Shown in pieces: positions 27,717 through 35,050 of a DNA stretch of 58,681 nt. Positions within the stretch are counted from its first letter, which is position 1. Every line of letters starts with the position of its first letter. The stretch comes from an uncultured bacterium. Lineage in GTDB: Bacteria; Cyanobacteriota; Vampirovibrionia; Gastranaerophilales; Gastranaerophilaceae. Both the position numbers and the translations under genes were made by a program. Under the pieces are notes generated by a model. The model saw only the letters and a program-made list of their open reading frames with translations. It had not been told where the DNA came from and ran no database searches. Location of the stretch: contig CASEYJ010000002.1 in assembly GCA_949292175.1 (NCBI GenBank), forward strand, positions 1 through 58,681, given 5' to 3'.

Positions 27717-27828
27717 ACTATAACCTTTTAAAACACTACCTTACATTTATATAAAGTAAATTTAGAATTATAAATTGCGTAGCTGAAAAAAATCTTAAAC
27801 AAAATTAATAATTAATTTAAAATTAGTG

Positions 27829-27856
27829 TTGCGAAAAAAAATGTTTGTGTTATTAT
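27829..27856 (+). promoter_or_regulatory. Promoter of the tRNA-Arg transcript
   Basis: TTGCGA at 27829-27834, 16-nt spacer, TATTAT at 27851-27856, predicting a start near 27863. Confidence 0.5.
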
Positions 27857-27862
27857 AGATTT

Positions 27863-27915
27863 CGGAGGGAATATACAGATACCCCAAGAAACCAAACGTC
27901 TGTTTAAGCCCTCTG
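27863..27915 (+). ncRNA. Structured 5' leader of tRNA-Arg
   Basis: From the predicted start, CGGAGGG (27863-27869) pairs with CCCTCTG (27909-27915), and ACAGA (27875-27879) pairs with TCTGT (27899-27903). A 19-nt A/C-rich apical loop remains. The structure ends 5 nt before the tRNA. It could be a processed leader or a small RNA; class unknown. Confidence 0.35.
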
Positions 27916-27920
27916 GATCC

Positions 27921-27994
<74 letters not shown>

Positions 27995-27997
27995 AAT

Positions 27998-28036
27998 AAA
28001 AAGAGGATAGGAATTGTTCCTAATCCTCTTTTTTTA
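27998..28036 (+). terminator. Intrinsic terminator of tRNA-Arg
   Basis: About 16-bp stem (AAAAAGAGGAT then AGGAA, one bulge) with a short loop and T7 tail. Confidence 0.85.
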
Positions 28037-28167
28037 TTTTGCTTGTGGTAACGATGAGAATACCGATTTGCGTTCTAAACGAGCGAGCCAAGAACGTAGC
28101 TGAGTGTCTATTAGTCGCTTCTAAGAATCATATCTTCTATTATTTTGTTGATCCAATACGATTAATA

Positions 28168-29148
28168 TTAACCTTGCCAAGAATAGCCATAATCACTTAA
28201 ACTTTTTTTAGTGATTTGTTTTCTTAACTTTTCTAATTGTTCTAGTTCTTCAGCCGTTATAACTTCTCCAATTTTTGGTCCGCCGTACTTAATGTATTTT
28301 GCCTTAATTACAGGCGAAAATTCAAAGCCTTGAGCTGCAAGATTAAAGTAATCAGCCATAAACTCTTCTCTATTATACTGGCTGTTTGGTAAATAAAAAT
28401 CTTCAGGATTTTTTCTAAAATCTCTTGATATTCTATTTATATTCCTTCTGGTTTCGTTTGCTATTTTTGAATTTTTTGCTGCGGCAATGCGTTCTCTTGC
28501 ATTTTTATAGAAAGGATTATGTTTAAAATAGCCTTCTTTATATGCACGTGCATAGTCACTTCTTAAAGCTATTTGTTCTTCTTTACTTAGGTGGCATAAC
28601 ATGTGATCTTTGAAGATGTTTTTAAAGAAAGGCTTGTTTTGCAACCAAGTACCTAATATAAACTTATGATTATCTTTTGCTACTTTTAACCCATATGGAG
28701 AAAGAAGGTTTGTAAATGTATTTTCGATATGTCTCTTCAAATGACCAGTTTCATGTATTGGAACTCTAAAATCTAGTGTATTTATACCTCTAGGATTATA
28801 TAAGATACTGTTATTCATTGTAATACCTTGAATTCCACTTTGTCTAGGCAAAAGATGTTCCCAAAATTCTAAATGTTTTGGGATATCATATCCTTTTTTG
28901 CCAAGAAAACGATGAAAAGCTTCTAGAAATTCTGTCGTTTGAAGAGTTTCTAAGGTTTCTTTCTCATATCCGTTTGTCTTAACAATAGATTTTGAAACTT
29001 TCCCTATAGTTATATCTGTACAGGATGTTTGATTAAGACGTGCACCCCAATCTTTAACTATACTACGATATTGCTTGTAATTCTTTCTATTACTAATAAA
29101 TTTGTCATATAAATTTTCCCCAAGTCTTAAATACTTACTGTACCCCAT
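28168..29148 (-). CDS. Predicted zinc metallopeptidase (HExxH)
   Basis: 326 residues with no signal peptide and a GGAG ribosome site. A zincin motif HETGH occurs in RVPIHETGHLKRH (about residues 130-142). A downstream REEFMADYFNLA helix (about residues 270-281) could supply the third Glu ligand, as in gluzincins. The N-terminal 125 residues are basic and helical; the C-terminus is helical and charged. I cannot assign a named peptidase family. A cytosolic protease or an effector exported by a non-Sec route are both possible. Confidence 0.65.
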   Translation of the reverse strand: MGYSKYLRLGENLYDKFISNRKNYKQYRSIVKDWGARLNQTSCTDITIGKVSKSIVKTNGYEKETLETLQTTEFLEAFHRFLGKKGYDIPKHLEFWEHLLPRQSGIQGITMNNSILYNPRGINTLDFRVPIHETGHLKRHIENTFTNLLSPYGLKVAKDNHKFILGTWLQNKPFFKNIFKDHMLCHLSKEEQIALRSDYARAYKEGYFKHNPFYKNARERIAAAKNSKIANETRRNINRISRDFRKNPEDFYLPNSQYNREEFMADYFNLAAQGFEFSPVIKAKYIKYGGPKIGEVITAEELEQLEKLRKQITKKSLSDYGYSWQG

Positions 29149-29298
29149 GTAAAACTCCTTTATTTCCCCTGTGTAAATATATAAAGTATTTTTCTTATTG
29201 AAAATTGCTTATTTAATACAAAATAATATGCCAAATTCTTGAGTAACCAAGTTTTAAACCCGACAACTCTACGCTAAATTAATAAAATTTAAGCGGGT

Positions 29299-29622
29299 TT
29301 AAGCCCGCTTTTTAATTCGTGATTTTTTATTTGTTTGATAATAAAAACTTCCTCTGAACGAGGAAGTTTTTTGACTAATACATCTTTTATTTGTGCTTTT
29401 CCACCACTTGTGATGGTTAGGACCTTTCTTGTGATGTGGTGGTTTTGGTTTGTGTTTGTGGTGATGATGGTGATAGTGATCATCGTGGGTTGAACTTGAA
29501 ATTACTACCTCAGTATTATTTCTCCTTAGGCCAAACCAAGTGAAACCTTCATGGGCGCTTGCTATTGAATATGCCGATGTTATCGTTATACAAATCAGTA
29601 AACTTAAGATCTTTTTTAGCAT
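29299..29622 (-). CDS. Secreted His-rich protein, 3' end probably frameshifted
   Basis: 107 codons from the ATG at 29622 (AAGGAGG ribosome site 5 nt upstream). A signal peptide (cleavage about SIA-SAHEG) is followed by a His/Lys/Pro-rich region containing HHHHH, HHK and HHKWW, likely to bind Zn, Ni or Cu in the periplasm. The open frame runs through an intrinsic terminator (29344-29372). One extra A in the AAAA run near 29396-29399 would instead give a WWKKHK ending with a stop at 29387-29389, just before the terminator. It lies downstream of the metal ATPase, with its own promoter. Confidence 0.65.
   Translation of the reverse strand: MLKKILSLLICITITSAYSIASAHEGFTWFGLRRNNTEVVISSSTHDDHYHHHHHKHKPKPPHHKKGPNHHKWWKSTNKRCISQKTSSFRGSFYYQTNKKSRIKKRA
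29344..29372 (-). terminator. Intrinsic terminator after the His-rich gene
   Basis: 12-bp stem (29344-29355 with 29361-29372), 5-nt loop, minus-strand T5 tail. A smaller hairpin (29291-29297 with 29304-29310) follows, with its T-run on the + strand. Confidence 0.82.
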
Positions 29623-29647
29623 GCATACCTCCTTTTCGTAGGAGTTC

Positions 29648-29676
29648 ATTATCTTATTTTTTTTTATTTTTGTCAA
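29648..29676 (-). promoter_or_regulatory. Promoter of the His-rich gene
   Basis: Minus strand: consensus TTGACA (29676-29671), 17-nt spacer, GATAAT (29653-29648). Confidence 0.65.
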
Positions 29677-29710
29677 TTCTTAAATTTACTTTATTTAAAA
29701 AACGATAATT

Positions 29711-31582
29711 TTAGTTGCCGCTTTTTAGTGCTCTTAATGAATTTATTACTGCCAGAAGAGTTACGCCCACGTCTGCAAATACTGCTCCCCACATTGTCAT
29801 AAATCCTATTGCTCCAAGAAGCAGGAATAGAACTTTTATTGATATTGCAAATGCAATGTTTTGTTTTACTATGAGCATAGTTTTTTTGGCTATTTTAATC
29901 GCTGTTATAATCTTTTCAGGTTTGTCGTCCATGATGACGATATCGGCCGCTTCTATTGCCGCGTCAGAACCCAATGCTCCCATTGCAATTCCGACATCAG
30001 CAAGAGTTAATACTGGTGCGTCATTTATTCCGTCACCTACAAAGACTACGGATTTGTTTTTAGGTTTTTCAGAGTTGATAATATTTTCGATTTTTTCAAC
30101 TTTATCCGATGGTAATAGTTCGAAATATGTTTTGTCAATTTCAAGCTTTTTGCTAATGTTCTCTGCATTCTTTTGTAAATCGCCGGTAAGCATTATAGAC
30201 TTAATTCCCATTTCCTTAAGTGAGGCAATCGTCTTTTGGGAATCAGGTTTTACTTCATCAGAGATAACAATTGCACCAAGGTATTGGTTGTTTTGGGCAA
30301 CGTAAACAATGCTTCCGTCTTCTTCGCATTTTGAATATTGGATTCCAAAACTTTCCATAAGTTTTTGATTGCCTGTTAAGAGAATATTATTTTCAATTTT
30401 AGCTCTTATTCCTTCTCCGGCGATCTCTTTTATTTCAACGCTTTTGTCGTTGTCAGATGGGAAATTGCAAGCTTTTTTTATAGCGTTAGCTATCGGATGA
30501 TTAGAATAAGTTTCGCATATAGCTGCAGTCTTAAGAATTTCATTTGTTGAAACTCCGGCTTGGGGAATGATGTTTTGTACCTCAAAAATTCCCTTGGTAA
30601 GAGTTCCTGTTTTGTCAAATGCTATTGCATAAGGTTTTGATATTGCTTCAAGGTAGCAGCTGCCCTTGATTAAGATTCCGGCTCTTGATGCTCCGCCTAT
30701 ACCTGCAAAAAATCCAAGAGGTACTGATATTACAAATGCGCAAGGACAAGATATTACCAGAAAGGTTAATGCTCGTAAAATCCAAGTGCTAAAGGATTGT
30801 CCTGTTATTAACGGTGGAATAACGGCAAGTAAAAGTGCTGCAAATACTACAATTGGAGTGTATATTTTAGCAAATTTTGTTATGAAATTCTCTGTTTTTG
30901 CTTTTTTGGTATTTGCATGTTCCACAAGTTCTAAGATTTTGGCAACGGTAGATTCCCCAAATTCTTTTTCTACTTTTATTCTTAATACCCCGTTGGTGTT
31001 TATACAGCCGCTTATTGCTTGGCTTCCCTCGGTAAGTTCTCTAGGTACAGATTCTCCGGTAAGGGCTGATGTATCAACGGTAGCTTTGCCGCTAACAACA
31101 GTTCCGTCAAGTGGAATTTTTTCGCCGGTTTTAACTATAATTATTTCTCCCAGTTGAACTTTTTCCGGTACGGTTTTAATTATTTCATTACCTTTTTCTA
31201 TATTTGCATAGTCAGGTCTGATATCCATAAGTGAAGTTATTGATGCACGTGATTTATCAACTGCTTTGTCTTGAAAATATTCGCCTAATTGATATAGCAG
31301 CATTACCATAACAGCTTCCGGGTACTCTTTTATTGCAAATGCACCAAGAGTTGCGATGCTCATAAGAAAGTTCTCATCGAAAATCTCTTTATTTAGAATG
31401 TTTTTAACAGCTTTTAGCAGAATATCTCCGCCTGCGAATAAGTATGCACACAAATACAATAGAACTTTTGCTATTCCATCAATTTGAAATATGAGGATTG
31501 CAAAAATTATAGCTGTGGCTATCCCTATCTTACTAAGTGAAAACGATTTATTACAGTGATGATGGTGTTCGTGTTCGCACAT
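29711..31582 (-). CDS. P1B-type heavy-metal ATPase (Zn/Cd/Pb type)
   Basis: 623 residues from the ATG at 31582 (GTGAGG ribosome site). The short N-terminus carries a metal-binding MCEHEHHHHC instead of an HMA domain. Membrane helices follow, with the TGES actuator loop, the SCPCAF ion-binding motif in the sixth helix (about residue 285), the DKTGT phosphorylation site, SNHPIA (the P1B HP motif) and GDGINDAP. CPC with these features fits ZntA/CadA exporters of Zn2+, Cd2+ or Pb2+. It is divergent from an ArsR regulator, with an operator inside its promoter, so it is probably metal-induced. Confidence 0.93.
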   Translation of the reverse strand: MCEHEHHHHCNKSFSLSKIGIATAIIFAILIFQIDGIAKVLLYLCAYLFAGGDILLKAVKNILNKEIFDENFLMSIATLGAFAIKEYPEAVMVMLLYQLGEYFQDKAVDKSRASITSLMDIRPDYANIEKGNEIIKTVPEKVQLGEIIIVKTGEKIPLDGTVVSGKATVDTSALTGESVPRELTEGSQAISGCINTNGVLRIKVEKEFGESTVAKILELVEHANTKKAKTENFITKFAKIYTPIVVFAALLLAVIPPLITGQSFSTWILRALTFLVISCPCAFVISVPLGFFAGIGGASRAGILIKGSCYLEAISKPYAIAFDKTGTLTKGIFEVQNIIPQAGVSTNEILKTAAICETYSNHPIANAIKKACNFPSDNDKSVEIKEIAGEGIRAKIENNILLTGNQKLMESFGIQYSKCEEDGSIVYVAQNNQYLGAIVISDEVKPDSQKTIASLKEMGIKSIMLTGDLQKNAENISKKLEIDKTYFELLPSDKVEKIENIINSEKPKNKSVVFVGDGINDAPVLTLADVGIAMGALGSDAAIEAADIVIMDDKPEKIITAIKIAKKTMLIVKQNIAFAISIKVLFLLLGAIGFMTMWGAVFADVGVTLLAVINSLRALKSGN

Positions 31583-31609
31583 AATTACCTCACTTTTGGT
31601 TATATTAAT

Positions 31610-31639
31610 ATTATAATTGAACAACTGTTCAATTGTCAA
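31610..31639 (-). promoter_or_regulatory. ArsR-type operator inside the ATPase promoter
   Basis: Consensus TTGACA (31639-31634), 18-nt spacer and TATAAT (31615-31610) face the ATPase gene. The spacer is occupied by a perfect dyad, AATTGAACA (31615-31623), AC, TGTTCAATT (31626-31634), of the ArsR/SmtB operator type. Confidence 0.8.
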
Positions 31640-31674
31640 TCTTTTTTAATAGAATTGTGATGAAACTTAATATA

Positions 31675-31703
31675 GTTGAACAACTATTCATTTGTTGTAT
31701 AAT
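31675..31703 (+). promoter_or_regulatory. arsR promoter with second operator
   Basis: TTGAAC (31676-31681), 16-nt spacer, TATAAT (31698-31703). A second, imperfect copy of the dyad (GTTGAACA, AC, TATTCATT, 31675-31692) covers the -35, indicating autoregulation. Confidence 0.75.
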
Positions 31704-31729
31704 ATATAGAGAGAAAGAAGGAGTTTTGA

Positions 31730-32080
31730 ATGGAAAATTTACGTTCTGATTGTGAGGCTACGAATATTGATATAGTAAATAGGGTTAAGCCACGTATGCC
31801 TGAGATGAATTTGCTCTATGAACTTTCTGATTTTTTTAAGGTTATGGGAGATAGTACTCGTATTCAATTGCTTTGGGCGTTAGAAGAAAGTGAGATGTGC
31901 GTCGGAGATCTTGCGGTTGTTTTGGATATGACAAAATCCGCCGTTTCTCACCAGTTGAAAGTTTTGAGAACAGCCAAGCTTGTTAAAGCCCAAAAAAAAG
32001 GTAAAAACGTATATTACGCACTTGACGATCACCACGTAAAAAGTATTTTAGAAAAAGCTTTAGAACATATTGGAGAATGA
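31730..32080 (+). CDS. ArsR/SmtB-family metal-responsive repressor
   Basis: 116 residues with a winged helix-turn-helix: DSTRIQLLWALEESEMCVGDLA, helix 3 with MTKSAVSHQLKVLRTAKLV as recognition, and wing KKGKNVYYAL. The C-terminal helix DDHHVKSILEKALEHIGE carries the alpha-5 Asp/His ... His/Glu pattern used for Zn2+ sensing. An N-terminal Cys plus the Cys of EMCVGD may add an alpha-3N-type site as in CadC. It represses itself and the divergent ATPase through the paired operators; derepression by Zn/Cd is the family behaviour. Confidence 0.92.
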   Translation: MENLRSDCEATNIDIVNRVKPRMPEMNLLYELSDFFKVMGDSTRIQLLWALEESEMCVGDLAVVLDMTKSAVSHQLKVLRTAKLVKAQKKGKNVYYALDDHHVKSILEKALEHIGE

Positions 32081-32082
32081 TT

Positions 32083-33120
32083 TTAGTTATATTCGATTGC
32101 GATTTTCAGGCAGTTGTCCTGTTTTGATTCGAAAAAGTTGTAAGCTTCTTTTATATTATTAATGTTGAATTTATGTGTAATCAAGAAGTCGGTGTTTAAC
32201 TTTCCTTCGCTTATAAGTTCGATTATTTTTTTACATTTATTAGCATCAACTCCACCTGTTTTGAAAATTAAGTTTTTGCCATACATTAACGGTAGTGGCA
32301 GCGTTTGGTTTTGTTCATACATTGCGACAATTGCGACAATTGCATTTGGTCTGGCAATTTTCCAAGCCATTTCAAATGTCTGGTTGCTCCCTGCTGCTTC
32401 TATAACTTTGTCAGCACCCCTGCCGTTTGTCAATTCAAGGATTGCTTTTTCTATATTTGTTTCGTTAGGGTTAAGGGTGTAATTTGCAAGGTTTTTGTTT
32501 TTTGCAAGAGTTAATCTTGAGTTATCAATATCGATTGCGATAATGTTTTTAGGGTTAAAGATTTTCGCAGAAGCCATTGCGCACAAACCAACAGGTCCGG
32601 AACCGATTATTGCAATGGTGTCTTCCGGAGTTATTTCGCAAAGCTCAGCTCCCCAATATCCGCTCGATAGTATGTCGCCTGTGAATAGGGCGTTTTCGTA
32701 TGTGATATTGTTTGGTAACTTGGTTAGTCCGTTATCTGCGTATGGTACTCTTACAAATTCAGCTTGGCATCCGTCTATTGTACAGCCTAATTCCCAGCCG
32801 CCTTTTTCGCAGTTGTTTACAAATCCCTTTTGGCAGAAGAAACATTCTCCGCAGAAGGTTTCGCAATTAGCTGCTACTCTGTCACCGATTTGTAAGTTTT
32901 TTACGTCTTTCCCTACTTCGACAACTTCTCCGACAAATTCGTGACCAAGAACTGTTCCGCTTATTGCTCGTGGAACATATCCTTTTATAATGTGTAAGTC
33001 ACTTGTGCATATTGATGATAAAGTAACCTTAACTATTGCATCTTTTGAGTCTTTTATCTGCGGATATTCTTTTTCTATTAGTTCGGTTGTACCGTCTTTG
33101 TTCCAAATTAAAGCTTTCAT
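32083..33120 (-). CDS. Zinc-dependent medium-chain alcohol dehydrogenase
   Basis: 345 residues. Catalytic zinc ligands: Cys38 (SSICTSDLH) and His-Glu in TVLGHEFVGEV (about residue 61). Structural zinc cysteines lie in CETFCGECFFCQKGFVNNC (about 91-109). The Rossmann motif is IIGSGPVGLCA (about 172). It resembles the bacterial threonine or secondary-alcohol dehydrogenase branch; substrate not determined. Its stop lies 2 nt from the ArsR stop on the opposite strand. The ATG lacks a Shine-Dalgarno; TGC-TAAAAT lies 6 nt upstream. Confidence 0.9.
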   Translation of the reverse strand: MKALIWNKDGTTELIEKEYPQIKDSKDAIVKVTLSSICTSDLHIIKGYVPRAISGTVLGHEFVGEVVEVGKDVKNLQIGDRVAANCETFCGECFFCQKGFVNNCEKGGWELGCTIDGCQAEFVRVPYADNGLTKLPNNITYENALFTGDILSSGYWGAELCEITPEDTIAIIGSGPVGLCAMASAKIFNPKNIIAIDIDNSRLTLAKNKNLANYTLNPNETNIEKAILELTNGRGADKVIEAAGSNQTFEMAWKIARPNAIVAIVAMYEQNQTLPLPLMYGKNLIFKTGGVDANKCKKIIELISEGKLNTDFLITHKFNINNIKEAYNFFESKQDNCLKIAIEYN

Positions 33121-33197
33121 AAGAATATTTTAGCATAAAACATTTGCGAAATTATATATGTATATTTTTATTGTATAATTTTTGCAGTGAGGTTTTT

Positions 33198-34100
33198 ATG
33201 ATTGTGGAATTTTTAGAGAATACAGGTTTGCCGGATTGGGCTGTGGATGCTATCGGAGATAGTTTTGCGGTGCTTCCGTTTTTGTTTGTAATCTTTTTGC
33301 TGGTAGAGTTTTTTGAATTTTATTTTTCAGGAAAAGTTAACCGTTTTATGAAGTCAGCAAGAAAGAGCGGTCCTGTTATCGGAAGTTTAGCTTCTATTAT
33401 ACCTCAGTGCGGGTTTTCTGTTATTGCAAGTACTCTCTATGTGAGGCGATTTATAACCAGAGGTACTCTCGTTGCAATTTATTTGGCGACTTCGGATGAG
33501 GCTTTGCCTGTGCTTTTGTCAAATCCAAAGGCTTACCATTATGTGTTACCCGTAATTCTTATTAAGTTGTTGGTTGCAATTCCTGCAGGGTATCTTGTTG
33601 ATTTCTTGTTTAAGAACGCTGACCGAAGAGAGTGTTCAGGATGCTCTGAAGGTTCTGATGTTCAGCCTGTGGAGAGAGGTTGTTGTAAACATGAGATTCT
33701 TTCAAATTTTAGAAAAGATCTTATTATTCACCCGATAAAGCATACTATTCATACTTTTGCTTTTATTTTGCTAATAACTCTTGTACTAAATTATTTTATT
33801 AATGTTGATGTAATAAGTAACTTTTATGCAAGTAATATGACTTCTTATAAAATTATTCAACCTGCAGTTACTGCGTTGATCGGACTTATTCCTAATTGTG
33901 CAGTTTCAATAGCAATCACATTGATGCTGATTAAAGGAACCATTTCTTTTGGCGCAGCTATGGCCGGTTTGATGTCAAATGCCGGTTTAGGTTTGCTTGT
34001 GTTGATGAGAATTAATAATATTAAAGATACATTGAAAATTGTTTCAGTTTTACTTGCGATAAGTATATTCTTTGGAATAATTCTGCAATTTGTTATGTAA
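33198..34100 (+). CDS. ArsP_2 / putative 10-TM metal exporter
   Basis: 300 residues from the ATG at 33198 (GTGAGG ribosome site; an earlier in-frame start lacks one). It is highly hydrophobic, with two related halves: IIPQCGFSVIASTLYVRR and LIPNCAVSIAITLMLIKG. These P-x-C-G/A-x-S membrane motifs are characteristic of the putative manganese/arsenic 10-TM exporter family (DUF2899/ArsP_2). The central cytoplasmic loop is Cys-rich (ECSGCSE, GCCKHE) and may bind metal. It is near the Zn/Cd ATPase block; substrate uncertain. Confidence 0.85.
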   Translation: MIVEFLENTGLPDWAVDAIGDSFAVLPFLFVIFLLVEFFEFYFSGKVNRFMKSARKSGPVIGSLASIIPQCGFSVIASTLYVRRFITRGTLVAIYLATSDEALPVLLSNPKAYHYVLPVILIKLLVAIPAGYLVDFLFKNADRRECSGCSEGSDVQPVERGCCKHEILSNFRKDLIIHPIKHTIHTFAFILLITLVLNYFINVDVISNFYASNMTSYKIIQPAVTALIGLIPNCAVSIAITLMLIKGTISFGAAMAGLMSNAGLGLLVLMRINNIKDTLKIVSVLLAISIFFGIILQFVM

Positions 34101-34103
34101 TCT

Positions 34104-34796
34104 TTAGATGTTGGCTCCGCCTGATGTCATTTTTCCAAAGACGTTGCTGCCACCGTCTTTTTCTCTAAGAAGGTTCATTACAAATTCGTTTGCTTCTTTG
34201 TCTCTTTCTATGGCTTCCTTTATTTTTAGCATTTCACCATAAGTTAGCCCTTTAAAGTTTGCGTTTTGACTGTTTTTTATATATTTTTTGAATTTTTCCT
34301 GCGTTTTGAAATCAAATCCCGGAAGTTTCATTTTAAGAGAATACCATAGGTAAAATTCTCTAAGCAGCATATGATAATCTGTGTCTTTTGTGCTTATTAT
34401 GAAAATAGGTTTACTTTTAAGACCTATTCCTTGTCCTGTTATTATATTTATATATAAAGCTTTTATTCCATTTAATTCTGTTATTAACCCTGTGTGTTCA
34501 TTGATTTTTTGCAAAATATTATTTGCGTTTGGAAGTTTAAAGACTTTTGTTCCTTGGGCTTCAATATAACTTAGAAGTTTTTGAGGGTTATTCTCAGATG
34601 TTTTAACGATATCAGAAACATTACTCTTAACTTCTTCTATTATTTTAAGAGTCTTTGTGTTCAGAGTCATTGTTTCGGTTGAAGAAATAATCGTTTTTGA
34701 CGATGCGTTTGTGAAAGTTTTGTCGAGCATTTTTTCAAGACTTTTTGCTCTCAGCTTAAAAAATATTTTGCGAATATTTGTATAAAGTTTCTTCAT
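34104..34796 (-). CDS. Hypothetical protein
   Basis: 230 residues. The N-terminus is basic and helical, the middle (80-160) mixed alpha/beta (GIKALYINIITGQGIGLKSKP), and the C-terminus charged and helical, ending with a Gly/Ser-rich tail. No signal peptide or recognised domain. It is convergent with the exporter gene (3-nt gap). Upstream is TATACT 8 nt before the ATG with no Shine-Dalgarno, so possibly leaderless. Confidence 0.62.
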   Translation of the reverse strand: MKKLYTNIRKIFFKLRAKSLEKMLDKTFTNASSKTIISSTETMTLNTKTLKIIEEVKSNVSDIVKTSENNPQKLLSYIEAQGTKVFKLPNANNILQKINEHTGLITELNGIKALYINIITGQGIGLKSKPIFIISTKDTDYHMLLREFYLWYSLKMKLPGFDFKTQEKFKKYIKNSQNANFKGLTYGEMLKIKEAIERDKEANEFVMNLLREKDGGSNVFGKMTSGGANI

Positions 34797-34892
34797 AATA
34801 GGAAAGTATAACCTATTTCAAATAAAAAGTTTTCATCCGTAGAATGTAGATTTTAAAATATTAAATTTGTATAAAGATTGTAAAAAATACAC

Positions 34893-34921
34893 TTGCTTTT
34901 TGTATTTCTTTGCGATAAAAT
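34893..34921 (+). promoter_or_regulatory. adhE promoter
   Basis: TTGCTT (34893-34898), 17-nt spacer, TAAAAT (34916-34921). It predicts a leader of about 120 nt that contains a small hairpin (about 34956-34978). Confidence 0.6.
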
Positions 34922-34925
34922 GTAA

Positions 34926-34944
34926 TTGTGAAAATATTCACGAA
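34926..34944 (+). promoter_or_regulatory. Rex-type operator at adhE
   Basis: TTGTGA (34926-34931), 6 nt, TCACGA (34938-34943) matches the Rex consensus TTGTGA-N6-TCACAA at all but one position. It covers the transcription start, so Rex bound at low NADH/NAD+ would block adhE. Confidence 0.7.
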
Positions 34945-35050
34945 TAAAAGATAGCGATTAATACCCTGAAAATCGTTGAATATGAATAGTTTTAGGAAAA
35001 TCTTAAAAATTGAATATTTAGCAAATTTTGTTATAAAAAGGAGAAAAGTT

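Noticed and set aside
29715..31157. Long + strand frames opposite the P-type ATPase
   Set aside because: Antisense shadows of a clearly conserved gene; no ribosome sites and low-complexity Ser/Ile-rich translation.
34976..35050. Longer N-terminus for AdhE from the ATG at 34976
   Set aside because: No ribosome site there, while AAGGAG precedes the ATG at 35051 where AdhE homology begins.
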